NCBI GenBank assembly: GCA_026874595.1
Contig: CM049314.1
Span: forward strand, 69,518,300 to 69,582,299
DNA length: 64,000 nt
Origin: Sipunculus nudus
Taxonomy: Eukaryota; Annelida; Sipuncula; Golfingiida; Sipunculidae
Direction: 5' to 3'
Shown here: one piece after another, positions 49,601-62,528 of the stretch
How the letters are laid out: each line of letters begins with the position of its first letter
Position numbering within the stretch: the stretch's first letter is position 1
Position numbers and translations under genes: made by a program
Notes under the pieces: generated by a model
Seen by the model: the letters and a program-made list of their open reading frames with translations, nothing else
What the model was told of the DNA's origin: nothing
The model's database searches: none

Positions 49601-52290
49601 GGAATATGGCACATATATTTTTCTGACTGAGCTTTGTACACTCACTGCTAATTGATAAGAGGTACTCATAAAGATAGCACACGAACACTTATTTTTTTAA
49701 CTGTAAAATTGGAAAATTTAAAGTCACACATTTAGAGTGGATGGAGAGAATGGCACATACATCTTGATGTGTGAAGCCTTCCCCATGCACTGCTGAATAA
49801 CAACAGGTACTCATATAGTTATCACAAGAACACTTATTTTTTTACTGCAAAATGGGAAATATTTAAAGTCACACATTTAGAGTGGGTGGAGAGAATGGCA
49901 CATACATCTTGATGTGTGAAGCCTTCCCCATGCACTGCTGAATAACAACAGGTACTCAAAAATTTATCACAGGAACACTTATTTTTTTACTGCAAAATGG
50001 GAAATATTTAAAGTCACACATTTAGAGTGGATGGAGAGAATGGCACATACATCTTGATGTGTGAAGCCTTCCCCATGCACTGCTGAATAATAACAGGTAC
50101 TCATATAGTTATCACAAGAACACTTATTTTTTTTTAACTGCCAAATGGGAAATATTTAAAGTCACACATTTAGAGTGGGTGGAGAGAATGGCACATACAT
50201 CTTGATGTGTGAAGCCTTCCCCATGCACTGCTGAATAACAACAGGTACTCAAAAAGTTTTCACAAGAACACTTATTTTTTTACTGCAAAATGGGAAATAT
50301 TTAAAGTCACACATTTAGAGTGGGTGGAGAGAATGGCACATACATCTTGATGTGTGAAGCCTTCCCCATGCACTGCTGAATAACAACAGGTACTCAAAAA
50401 GTTTTCACACGAACACTTATTTTTTTTACTGAAAAGTGGGAAATATTTAAAGTCACACATTTAGAGTGGGTGGATAGAATGGCACATACATCTTGATGTG
50501 TGAAGCCTTCCCCATGCACTGCTGAATAACAACAGGTACTCAAAAAGTTATCACACGAACACTTATTTTTTGACTGCAAAATGGGAAATATTTAAAGTCA
50601 CATATTTAGAGTGGTTGGAGAGAATGGCACATACATCTTGATGTGTGAATCCTTCCCCATGCACTGCTGAATAACAACAGGTACTCGAAAAGTTATCACA
50701 CGAACACTTATTTTTGGACTGCAAAATGGGAAATATTTGAAGTCACACATTTAGAGTGGGTGGAGAGAATGGCACATACATCTTGATGTGTGAAGCCTTC
50801 CCCATGCACTGCTGAATAACAACAGGTACTCAAAAAGTTATCACAAAAACACTTATTTTTTTTAACTGCCAAATGGGAAATATTTAAAGTCACACATTTA
50901 GAGTGGGTGGAGAGAATGGCACATACATCTTGATGTGTGAATCCTTCCCCATGCACTGCTGAATAACAACAGGTACTCAAAAAGTTATCACAAAAACACT
51001 TATTTTTTTAACTGCTAAATTGGAAATATTTAAAGTCACACATTTAGAGTGGGTGGAGAGAATGGCACATACATCTTGATGTGTGAAGCCTTCCCCATTC
51101 ACTGTTGAATAACATCAGGTACTCATATAGTTATCACAAGAACACTTATTTTTATACTGCAAAATTGGAAATATTTAAAGTCACATATTGAGAGTGGGTG
51201 GAGACAATAACAAATACAACTTTATATGCTAGAACGAACAGTAATAGGACAATTTACCTCTGTTATTATCGAAGGTCATGCGCCTAAATCTAATGCTTGC
51301 GACTACCTACCCCTTCATCGACTATATGATGAAGCATAATTTTTTACAATGCCTTATATTATTTTTTAATTAATATTATTTTGTAAGAACTGCTACAAAT
51401 TCTTTTCTCATGTATATGTGCCTTAAAAAAATAACAAGATATAAATTAGCACATATGTACTGGTATGTTACACGATCAGTTTAAGTAGCACTGTATTGCT
51501 TGTTGAAAGAAGTGTAAATAAGCTCTAGAGACTGCTGTGAGACTTAGTTTGTCAATGTACAGTTCATGTCTATGGTCAGTTGGACAGTCTTAGAAGTATC
51601 AAACTGGCTAAGAGAAACAGCTCTGAGCAAATATGTTGACAATTTCAATGGTTTGTTCCTTTTATATTTTTTTTTCTATTTTCAGGTAACGTGGTAAAAT
51701 TGTAGGAAAATGCCACATCATGGATGCACAATGCAATACTGCGCTGTTTTTGGTCTGACTACAATTTTCAGCTAGGTGCCAGTCCTAGTGGTGAAACCCA
51801 ACAGACCGTGTCACAACACGCACCGGTTAATGTGAAGGAGATCTAGAACGACTGTTGCGTATATAACCATTAATGATGTTACGTAATACCACTTCATGAT
51901 GAATTATGTTGTATTTTATATTGTGTAATTACTGACATTGATATCATCATATATTCTTCATATACCAGTGTTTACAGAATGTTTGTTAACTGTGATTTTT
52001 TGATGACTACATCAGCTCTGACAGCTACAGCATCTTAAACAAAACTGAATTTATGTAAATGCTTTAATTTTCTTTCATTTATTTTATTATCTGTACTTTT
52101 GTAAAAAAAGTAAATGAATAATGTTCCTATATCGTATTGGAAATGATGTTTTAGAAAAATATTTATCAGTGAAAGTTGGTATAATTCTGTGATTGTGCAT
52201 AAGTGCTCTATTTCTGTTTCAACACTTATTTTCGTGGTTGTTTTCATGATTACTTATCTTCAATAAACATTTTAATTTTATTTCAGTTTT
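46690..52290 (+). ncRNA. Possible spliced transcript inside the CACTG element
   Basis: Exon-like segments with good splice signals lie in order: up to 46884 (donor GTAAGT), 47218-47417 (TACATAG / GTGAGT), 48786-48874 (GGTTACAG / GTAGGA) and from 51686 (TATTTTCAG) to an AATAAA at 52262. Joined, they hold no long reading frame that I could follow. A non-coding transcript or a decayed captured host gene are both possible. This is inference from splice motifs only. Confidence 0.25.
49600..51215. repeat. 145-bp satellite, about 11 units
   Basis: GGCACATACATCTTGATGTG starts at 49752, 49897, 50042, 50190, 50335, 50481, 50626, 50771, 50918 and 51064, spacing 145-148 bp. A diverged unit precedes (about 49600) and one follows (about 51195). 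Units are very alike in the middle and decayed at both edges. Minus-strand frames here repeat the same peptide and are not genes. Confidence 0.95.
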
Positions 52291-52579
52291 TATCCATATT
52301 TTATGCTTACATGCGAGAATGGCTGAACCCGACATTAAGGTCACTACAAGGCATCAAAGGGCAGCAATAAATACCTGCAGGCAAATACAAAATATTTTGC
52401 AGATAAAATGCCTTTATGGAAGAATGTAAACCTTCAAGGTGTCAAGGTTCTTTTATCTGTACCCCAGAAGTAGCAAAGGGTATAATAATTTTTTTTTCAA
52501 GAATGAATGTTTTTAAATACCATTAACGGTATTTTTAGTATTACCCTTTTTATTCAAGGTTTTTTATAACCCCTTTTTA

Positions 52580-52800
52580 TAAAAGGGTTTTATTAAATAA
52601 CCCATTTTATATCAAAGGGTTTTATTAAAAAACCCTTTTACATTAAAGGGTTTTATTAAAAAACCCATATATAGAAAAGGGTTTTGTTGAAAAACCCATT
52701 TATAGAAAAGGGTTTTGTTGAAAAACCCATTTATAGAAAAGGGTTTTGTTAAAAAACCCATAAAGGGTTTTCGTATTTGGACACTTAAAAAACCCTCTTC
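52580..52800. repeat. 31-bp subterminal hairpin repeats
   Basis: AAAGGGTTTT starts at 52582, 52614, 52645, 52676, 52707 and 52738, each followed by an AAAACCC that pairs with it. Similar but fewer copies lie at 46550-46690. They are probably transposase-binding subterminal repeats, by analogy with CACTA elements. Confidence 0.8.
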
Positions 52801-53910
52801 CAATCCTTTAGAAAACCCTTTTTTCTAACAGTGAAGGCCTTCCTTTCACAATGGGGTAAAAATACAAGACATTGAACAATTATTAATTCACGGAATGAGG
52901 TTTACCGTTTAATCATGTTTTTTTCCATTTCAGGACAGAAGCATTGAAGAACCAACATTTCGCAACATTTCCCTTACGGGAAAAAATCAGAGAAAATCTT
53001 AGGTTCAGTAATTTGACCAATGCAGCGTTCTTGACTTAAATACGGTCCTTGCATTCCCGACCATGCAGAACCCGGTTTGTTGACCAACAATTGGTTCTCG
53101 TCAGATTTTTTAGTACATTTTACAGCTGCGTCAGATTTTCATAATTAATTATTCCCGTTTTTGGAATGCAGTTAATTTTTAAAACATATTTTTTCTAACG
53201 ATTTATCTTCACTTCTCTTTCATGTCTTGTTAGCAATTAATTCTTCACATGTAATATAAACGTTCTACCTCTTGTATAAAATTCATTACTGCTTATGATG
53301 CACATATACTGTTACACTTCAATTTAATAAAGCAAAGGTTTTTTTATACAAATGAGAGATTTTTGGACAGGGTATGTTGCAGTGTTATTCTTTATTTGCC
53401 ACTCTATCAATATCCTAAATGAAAAGTGCTAAGAATTTGCTATTTTTGCCCTGAATAAAATAATATAAAACAATAGGAGAGGGGTATTTCTATGCAACAC
53501 TTACCGGTAGCCCAAGAAGGTGAAAATTTATTTGCCCTTCTTTTTTTTACATTAAGATAGTGGTTCATATATTATCATTTTTATAGGTGTTATAATTAAA
53601 CCTGGTCCAAATGCTCATCTGTTTCTTAATTTATAATTTACCTGACCCCAACGACACATTCTTTGTTTTTGAAATAAATACCCTAGCACCCATCTGGATA
53701 TTTATCAAAATGTAAAACACAATGAATATTAGGAGCGTTAACAAATATAGAGAACACTCAAAAGGTTATTGAATTAACATGCAGTACATCGAGGTATACG
53801 TTATTTTCATAAACATAAAAATAAATTTTAGCTTAAAACATGATATACGGTGTTTAGAAATGTTCTGAATAGACTGTTTTCATAACAAGCTACATTTCAA
53901 CCATTTTGGA

Positions 53911-54640
53911 ATGAACAATAAGACCATCTTCTTGGGGCTTTTTCCATTTACGCTTTTCTGTGTTCGCTTTTCATCGCGCAGTAAAGTCGAGACTTTTCAA
54001 ACAAGTTGTAGCATTTCAATGTACGCTTTTGATCGCGCTTGCATTCATCGCGATAAAAAAAAAGTCGATTCCTGTTCGACTTTTCTGCTCGCATTTTTGC
54101 TCAGTGCTGTAAAATCAATAAACAGTGAAAAATACCCCAGCCGGATTCAGCTAGCGGAAAAGTGCACATTGAAAATATATTCAGCGCGGTTTTCCAGCTT
54201 GTTGTTTTCAAGCGCGATGAAATTTCAGCGTACATAGAACACAAATCCGTTTTCCATGAACGCTTTTCTGTGCGCTTTTCATCCCGCAGAAAGGTCCAGA
54301 CAGTTCAAACAAGTTGCAGTATTTCCCTGTACGCTTTTTATCGCGCTTGCACTAATTGCAATGAAAAAAGGCGATTCGGCCCATTTCCATGTACGCTTTT
54401 TTTCATCGTGCAGAAAAGTCCAGACAGTTCAAACAAGTTGTAGCATCGCGATGAAAAAAAGTCGATTCCTGTTCGATTTTCTGCTTGCTTAATTGGTCAG
54501 TACAGTAAAAACTGTATACAGTAAAAAAGTACCCCTGCCGGATTCAGCTAGCGGAAAAGTGCACATTGAAAATATATTCAGCTCGGTTTTCAGCTTGTTG
54601 ATTTCAAGCGCGATGACATTTTTGCGTACCAGTCGTGACT
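53911..54640. repeat. Composite 125-bp minisatellite, copy B
   Basis: Counterpart of 2796-3650 with one 125-bp subunit fewer. Confidence 0.75.
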
Positions 54641-55015
54641 TGATAATCCAACACTCAATATAAAACCCTTATTTATGTCGGATTGCGAGGCTGAAATGAT
54701 TGGAAGACTTGTTAGGATTCATTTAATATTTTGTTATAATGAAATTCGTATATGATAAATTGTTACGATTAACATGAAAATGAAAAGAAAATATCCGTCA
54801 TGGAGTAGGCCTACTCTTTTATTTCTTATATACATGTCTATAAACAACGCTGATGATTGATGACCTATGCAGATTCTTCCATTATGAGACATGATTATAT
54901 TACTGAAAAAACGTTCACTTAATGTATATAATAAATGAACCAGCGGTTGTTTAACTGGGCTCATGTACGTTTAAAGAATGCAAGCATATCTGTCTGGTAT
55001 ATGGTTCTTTTCTTT

Positions 55016-55337
55016 TGGTGTTCACGGACTTTTCGACTTTTCTAAGCAGTCCGCGGTCGGCATCAACGTCCCTTGCAGCGAAGCCCTGCTCCCCCATATA
55101 CCATATTCCTGTTTCCATTCCCCAAATCGTGTCTCTGGTAGTAATTTGTTTAGGAGGCTCATCTCCTCCATCAAACTAGCAGTCACTGTCGCCTCCGTCT
55201 TCTTTGAGTTTGACCACTGACACAATATCAGCGGCCGTCGGCATTGCTTGCGTGGGCTCCATGTTGTCCAATGCAAGGTTTTCCTCCGCGTTGTTGAGTG
55301 TCTGGACGACCTCGTTCACAACCTCCGCGTGTTTAAC
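55016..55337 (-). pseudogene. Tigger/pogo transposase C-terminal relic, copy B
   Basis: Counterpart of 4025-4346. It has the same PTAADIVSVVK and DSDS motifs, the same in-frame TAG (55176-55178) and the same DEPPK continuation, with minor substitutions (for example GMETGIWYMGEQG against GIETWLWYMGEQG). The shared stop shows that inactivation came before the duplication. Confidence 0.5.
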
Positions 55338-56199
55338 ACGTGGAGAAGTTCATACGGATCCAAACTGACTTAATTAGTGAGCCAAACTGACTCAATAATT
55401 GGCTCCAGTGTACGGTTAGAACAATACGCACCGCCGGATTTCACGCCTAATTGATCAGGATGCTGTGTGCACGAGACCGACGACTGACATCAAAGGACCA
55501 TATACCGGTCGGATTGTTAAGTCAGAAAATAAGTCGGTATCCTTGTTCGGTCGGGAAATGTCATGTCGGAGTCGTAATCCAAAGCTGTCGGCTTTTCAAG
55601 GCTATTTACTATGAGTCCCGTTCGTGTTTTACAAAATACCGTTGGATTGCAAGGTTTTCGCATTGTTAAGGGTAGGAATGTCAAATCGCGAATTAACATG
55701 GAAAATCATTTGACCCTTTTCCATGCACGCGGAAACGCGCGCGGGTGAGCATTCTTGTGGAGATCAAGGACGCGAATGTAGTCTGCTTGAGGAAGAAGGC
55801 ACTTCATAAACAAAAGCCTTACCTAATATGGAGTTCCTCATTAATATGTATGAGTACATTTGTGAACTAGATCATAGCTAACGAATGTGGAGCAGAGAGG
55901 CAACATTAGAAGAACAGTGCACGTGCGCCCCGATGAAGCGGCGGACAAGTGTGATATTCGTCGTACACGACACGTGATAGTACACCATGTTCCCGCTTCA
56001 CAGGCTATTTGTCCTTGCTACATATTAACTTTTCAGTGCAAAAAGACCGGTATTAAGGTCATGAAATCACAGGCATTTGACACAATGCATTTACCGGGTG
56101 AGCGATACTACGAGGATCACGCCCCCGTCACCTATCTTACCAACACTATATTGCAGTGCAGATTATTGTTAGGCTCAGATCTGTATTATTAAACAGATA

Positions 56200-57280
56200 C
56201 ATTACAGATTAATGTTGGGCTCGTATCTAGACTTAATACAGATACCTGGCAGGTTATTGTTAGGCTCATATATGTAGTCATATCAAATAGCTGGTACTTT
56301 GTGACAGGTTATTGTTAGGCTCATATATGTAGTCATATCAAATAGCCGGTACTTTGTGACAGGTTATTGTTAGGCTCATATATGTAGTCATATCAAATAG
56401 CCGGTACTTTGTGACAGGTTATTTTTAGGCTTATATCAGCATATGCCATACATATGGCAGATTATTGTTAAACTCCTTACTATTCTTAATACAGATACCT
56501 GACAGGTTTTTGTTAGGTTTATATTTGCAATTATTACAGGTATTTGGCAGGTTATTGTTAGGTACATATCTGTAGTTATAACAGATAACTGACAGGATAG
56601 GATAAGATGAGACAGGTTAAGATAAGATAGAACAGAATAAGATTAGATAGGATAAGATAAGCTGAGATAGGATAGGATAGGATAGTATAAGACAGGATAA
56701 GGTAGGAAAAGATTAGATAAGATAAGATTATATACGATAACATTAGATCAGATAATATCAGATAAGATAAACTGGATAGATTGAATGGAATGAGACAGAA
56801 AAGATATGATAAATAATAATTTGATATAAAACAGATATGAAAAGATGATGCAGATAAGATGAGATAGCATGGGAAAAATAACATAAGATGAAATAATTAA
56901 TATTAATTGAGATAGAATAGATAGGTAGGGAAGGGAATTAGATATGAAAGATAAGATAAGATAGATAGATAAGAAGAAACAGGATGAGGTGAGATTGATA
57001 AGATGAGGCAGATAGGATAAGATGAGATAGATACGATGAGATAGATACGATTAGATAATATGATAGGATGAAATGGCATAGGATGAAAGGTGATAAGATA
57101 ATGAGATAAGGTCACACAGGATAAGATAAAGCTGGATTAGATTAGATGGGAAAGGATAAGATAGGTAGAACAATATTAGATAAGATTATATAGGATAAGA
57201 TTATCTAGGATAAGATAATAGGATTAGGTTAGATACTTTTAGATAAGATTAGATATGATTAGGTTTAAGCAGTTTTGAAA
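56200..57280. repeat. 55-bp repeat and GATAA tract, copy B
   Basis: Counterparts of 5210-5600 and 5600-6290. The minus-strand frame at 56576-56884 has the same 102 residues as copy A, and the one at 56903-57115 differs at one of 70. Confidence 0.85.
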
Positions 57281-57289
57281 TACTATAGT

Positions 57290-59410
57290 ATGAATATTTG
57301 AGGAAAATCCGGGTTGCCAACAACTCTAGCACGTTGCAAGTTAAATTGTTAATTAATCACTTGACAACCTACCAGTATGTACTAGCGTGTTAAGTTAATT
57401 GCTAGTATATGATATTTATCTTTAAACGTTCAAGGGAGTCCAGGAGAAAAGATTGTGATGAGTCTGACACATTTATTTCCTGTGTTCAAATTAATGCCAT
57501 TTGGCATACAGTGGATGACATGTGCATGAATACCTTGCATGTAACGAGGTCCATGCAGCAACAAGCATAATATTATTTAAAGATTTAAAATGTGAATAAT
57601 TAATGAAAAATATAGATATTAGCATGGAAGGGCACGAAGAGACAAAACCATGTAACACAGTCTACTCCGGCAGAGATAATAATGTGCTTAAAAACTCACT
57701 GAATATTAAGTTTGGCTTATTGACATTAGAAAAAATGTCATTAAAGAAATTTGCATTTCCTTTTCAATATATGTATTAAATGTTATTTAGGTTATAAATG
57801 TTTATGATTCCATAAAAATTGTAAAGGTTGCTTTAAATAGACACAAATGCAATTTACATGAGAATGTTTTAATGCATGTTCAAAATGAGCCTAATATCTT
57901 TAATTCTACCCGGCAATAAAAGAAATATAACATGGTAAAAACTCATCCATTATTTCAATAATTTTCTCAATATCTCATTTTAGAAAATAATGCCTTCAAA
58001 TTGCAAATTAGTAATTATATGAACAATTGCTTAAAAGTGCATAAAAGTAAAATTTCAATGCAATGCATGTTTATTAAAAAGCAAATCCATTTTTAATACA
58101 TTATCTCATTATTCCTTTCATTAATAAGTACACATCCCTGTACAGCAAAGTGCCGTCCTTGGATCGAATTAAGGTGGTCCACTTCGGTCCAAGTATGGTC
58201 GGCCATGGGTGACTTTGAAGTCATTTGAAACAAAATTTGAATTTTTTTATAACCTTTTGTTGGACATGCAAGCTTTATATCTGGTGCGTCGTTTTAATCC
58301 TCAGTGTCACTAGTGTTTATAACACGATATAACATAACGTTCCTCGGATGTGAATCGACGAATGCTACGTTTCTTGACCGGAAACACCCAAACACGTTGA
58401 TGCCCTCAAGGATGTCTGGTAGAGCAATCTATATAGTCTTGTATGAGTAGCCGGTACCAGGGGATTCCGCGGAATAGCGTGCCAATTAATAGCAATTGTT
58501 CAATTTTTTACAAAAAATTTCCACGTCACTCAAATATTACTTCTATCCAAGTACAGGCGCACCTCAAATGAAATGTGTACCTCAACGGTGAGACGTAAGC
58601 CTACTAGTAATTACAATCTGCGTTCGTCCTAGACTTTATATATCAACTAACTCCTCTAACTCCTGACGGGCAGCCCTCTCTGTCTCTCAGAAATTTCTCT
58701 AGTCTGTCACTCCACCACCATCAAAATATGTCAAAAGTGGGCATAATCACACTGATAGCAGCAGACAACTAGGAATGCTTAGAACCTGTACAAGAGAAAA
58801 GCCACACAAACTGATCAGCGCAAAGAAGTGCACGTGGTGTTTGTTTGTGTGCGGTGACATTTTGACTGAAGATATTGACTCATGCGCACTCGGAGTTACG
58901 AACAGGCTTAAATATCGACGGTATCGCAGTATACACAGCAGTTTACGCGACCAAATCACAACGATTTTACGGACATGTATCTTGAAAAACACTAGGCGTC
59001 TAGGGGTCGGCCTGATATTTGTAGTTTGGAAGTTGCACGTAAAATATCATAATCAGAATTCCCCTTTTTCTAAAAATATACCCACATTTACGGACAAATT
59101 TATCTATATCTCATGTAGACTGGAGTTAATAATAGTACAATGTCTAAACATATAACTGCTGCTTTGCGCAGGCAGGGGGGGGTCTTTGAAGCCGGTCACG
59201 TTTCTTACAGCGCTCAGTGGAGGAAAAGATTCAGTCCTTGGCTCTGCTGCAATGAGCGTGCACACACACGTGGCTGGCAGCAGCAGTTTTCTAAACACAA
59301 CCTACAACGCTACCTTGTGAAATTATGTGTAACAACTTTGAGATAGTTCATAACTTTGTTATCAGTTCAAACACACGATAGGTAAGCCTCTTGACAAAAT
59401 CTTATCTTTC
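57290..59410. other. No gene seen (copy B, middle part)
   Basis: Counterpart of 6300-8390. The 126-codon frame at 58775-59155 stays open here but has no recognisable domain and is broken in copy A by loss of 34 bp. Confidence 0.5.
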
Positions 59411-59495
59411 ATTAATATATATATATATATAAATATATATATATATAAACATATATATACATATATATATATATATATGTGTTACAGTACATGTG

Positions 59496-62400
59496 TGTAA
59501 CAAGGGATTTCGCGAAATCCCTAAAACTTTCAGGGAATTCTTGAAATGACTGTTTCACTTAGGGATTTCATGAAATCACTAAAATGTCTAGGGATTTTGT
59601 GTAATCCCTGGAAATGGAACCTTTGTTTTACCAAGGAGATTACAGACTGGAGTATCAAGTGAGAGTCTGGCCGTGTCGAATGTTGCTGACGGGGGTCATA
59701 AAACTCGCTGCTCAAAGGCACACAGAGATACCGCTGATAAGCCCGGCGCTTATTTAAACAGTGCGAGAGATACCCTTATTGTGTGACTTCGGAACATCTC
59801 GTTAGTTCCCGGCTGCGGTAAACATGGGCGATAATACGAGAACAACGCCGTCAGTGACAGAGCGGGCAATGGCTCACTGTTATCCATGAAAATGAAAGTC
59901 ATCCGGTCATAAGCGTCAAAATATTTATTTATCGACGAATACTGTAATACATGGCTAAATAGTTATTTATTTCAGAAGTGTGATTCCGAAGATATTCAGG
60001 AAAAATAAGGTTTACATTTACAAGTCGTCCACCAAATCACGGCAGAAGTGGATGCAGAGTGACTGCATCTATACCAAAATCGATCCAGTGATTCCTCAAC
60101 ACGAGATCTCTCTTGATATATTTGTTGCGCGTAGTTCTTGACTATACAAACCATTTGCGCATCCATAATTCCGGTAAACGTCATTCCAGTGATTTATCGC
60201 TCAGTTACTGGATATATCGCTCTCCGCTTCAGCGAGCTACAGCGGCCCTCGGAAGTAACATCTAGCAGACTCGCTTTATCAAAGCCTATGCCGCCGCTGC
60301 GCCTGACACCGCGGCACAATAGGTGCACAATAGAGTTAATGGGTTTATCAGGTCTTAATTGCAATTAGCACACGACTGACACTGGAGGCTTCTGACAGTT
60401 GATACTCCAGTCTGTAATCTCCTTTGTTTTACACAATCTTACTGAATGGATTTCAGGGAATTAGTGTAATGATATCTTGTCCGAGTCGGAGTTATCATTA
60501 TCATATTCCTAACCTTTTTTTTAACAATCTTACTCATATTCATAACATTTCAGGAACTTTATTTTAGACAAGCTTGCTCATATCCATAACATTTCAGTTA
60601 CCTTTTTTTTACACAGTCTTACTCATATCCATAACATTTATATAATCTTACCCATATTCATAACATTTAAGTACTTTTATTTTACATAATCTTACTGAAT
60701 GGGTTTCAATGAATTTTAAGACTGCGCTCTTTATGTTTATCAGAGTTTGCTGTTCATGGAGTATAATCATTACCGTTTTCATAACATTTCACACTATTAA
60801 TAGGCACCACAAAGGGAATAAAGTCACGGTTTGCTGTTTCATGGAGATAGTTCTCAATGTCAATGGTATTCAAAACATTTCACGCTAATTAGCTCACAGT
60901 CCCCCAAGTACTTTAATGTTTGGCTCAAAGTGACAGCCATATGATACATGCTTTGAGAGTTGAGGCTCTATTGAAAGGGATAATGCTGACATTAAAGACA
61001 TGCTTGTAGCTTGGATGAGTGACAACAATACCTGTGGCTTGACTGTGGGACTCAAATTTGTGCAGCCACATAACAACTGTGCTCATCATGCTCGCATTAA
61101 CAGAACTCCTTACAAAGCTATGTTTGGAGAGGACCCTAAGGTTGGCTTGGCATATTCGATTCTCCCACCAGAAATCCTTAGAAAGCTTAAATCAGAAGAT
61201 GCTCTCCTGGCACTTCTTCAGCCGTCATCACCTGTCAACACTGAGTCAGCATCTGTTGACACCACTGAGCCTCTACTTCCTGCCACCAGTCCACCTTCAG
61301 CAGATGCAAATAACCCAAAGTCAACCCAGGAGCCATCCTCTCCGGCTCAGCCAACCATCATCTTCCACCAACAAGTCACCAACACCTACTGCCAACAGTC
61401 CACCATCACCACCTGCAACTGATCAGCAACCGTCACCAGCTGCCAACAGCGACCCTGCACCTCTGGACAAGCGGCTTCATGACATCTCCTGTCAGCGTAA
61501 AAGAGCATGCGATTCTCAGTTATCCCAAGCAGAAAGAATGGTCAAGCGCTCCCGTGTTGAATTAATGGCTGGTGAAGTGGGAGATAATGTTGCTGTTCCG
61601 ATTCCAATGGTTGACAGGGGTAGAGTTGATCCCAGAAACATACTTGGAGTTATACTGGATGGGACGGACATGAAATGTACAGAATTACATTGAAGGCTGG
61701 AATCCTGTGCACAAAATATTGTACGAACCAGTTTGACATCTGTCCCCAGCGACTCTTGAGTGAATCTGATGTAAACAGAGAATGTAACATATCGCTGCGC
61801 CAAGCCCTCAAGACTTCTGGCGGACAAGGGTTCTTCCGCTGTTACTGCAGCAAAGGCAAGAAACTGTCAGACAAACTGGTGCAAATGCTAAAAAGCAAAG
61901 ATACTTTGTAATAGAAGGTGTCACAGCAGTCTGACTTGTCAAAATAAGAATTAGCAAAGTTACGCTTTGACCAAGACATTTCTGTGATAACCAGTGGCTA
62001 CTAGGGCTGCGCGATATTATCGATATGTTGGTATATCGCGATTCGGTGAATGGCATATTGCGTTGATTCAGTTTAAAAAAATATCAATAATTTCTCTATA
62101 TTTTGTTTTACTTGCATAAAACTGGCTTTTTTTCGGTTATTAGAATAATATTTATATTACAAATTTAGACATCTTAATGTAGAGATTTTAAGACAGGCCT
62201 TAAATGAATTGTTCAAGTTTGGCAGATATACCAAAGATTAACGGTTCGTTAAAGGGAATTCGCATGTCTGCAAGATAGTATACAACAAATATTTCCTTAC
62301 AGCTAAGAGTAATAAGTGCTGAACACATCCATAATAAATAATGATTTTATTAATTTATTCTTTCCTGATATCTTATGATAACTGCAGGAGTCAAGTTAAC

Positions 62401-62528
62401 AGTATTACTATTTATTTATGGATTTATTTTTTATTAGTATAATTGTTTAGGAATGGCAGACTTGCAATGTAGTACATGGCTTTAATCATACACACCAAAT
62501 GTCAAATAAACAGTATTATTGTTTTTTT
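59496..62528 (+). mobile_element. Palindromic-TIR transposon, copy B (right end missing)
   Basis: Counterpart of 8491-11515, with the same 29-bp left-TIR modules, nested 783-bp element and minisatellite. The right TIR is replaced in the window by the AGCTCAG-headed element. Confidence 0.75.
61000..61954 (+). pseudogene. Integrase-derived protein C-terminal relic (KRBA2-like), copy B
   Basis: Counterpart of 9987-10941. All the frameshifts are shared, so the damage predates the duplication. The QLSQAERMVKRSRVEL and GDNVAVPIPMVDRGR blocks are intact; one Ile is Met after VEL. The CXC tail KAKILCNRRCH is again in a separate frame. Confidence 0.7.

Larger units (their letters stand above)
46536..52833. 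mobile_element. CACTG-ended DNA transposon, EnSpm/CACTA-like (6.3 kb)
   Basis: The ends are CACTGTTAGAACAAAGGGTT and the inverse of AAAACCCTTTTTTCTAACAGTG. The flank AA (or GAA if the last G is shared) is present on both sides. Copy A has the empty site CTTGAAGGCC at 1680-1689. CACTG termini, a 2-3 bp duplication and subterminal repeats (31-bp AAAGGGTTTTATTAAAAAACCC-type units at 52582-52765) fit the EnSpm/CACTA group. No transposase is recognisable, so it is non-autonomous. The interior has a 145-bp satellite and a set of exon-like segments. Confidence 0.75.
44933..62528 (+). repeat. Segmental duplication, copy B
   Basis: This matches copy A (54-11515) in the same orientation, offset +44879 on the left and about +50990 after the inserted transposon. 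It has an extra 6298 bp (46536-52833) and lacks one 125-bp unit, a 35-bp piece and a few short stretches. It keeps a 34-bp piece that copy A lost. It stops in the T-run before AGCTCAG at 62529, inside the 3.4-kb transposon, so the right TIR is absent in the window. Confidence 0.95.

Noticed and set aside
49600-51215. CRISPR-like array
   Set aside because: Units of 145 bp are contiguous with no variable spacers, and the genome is animal.
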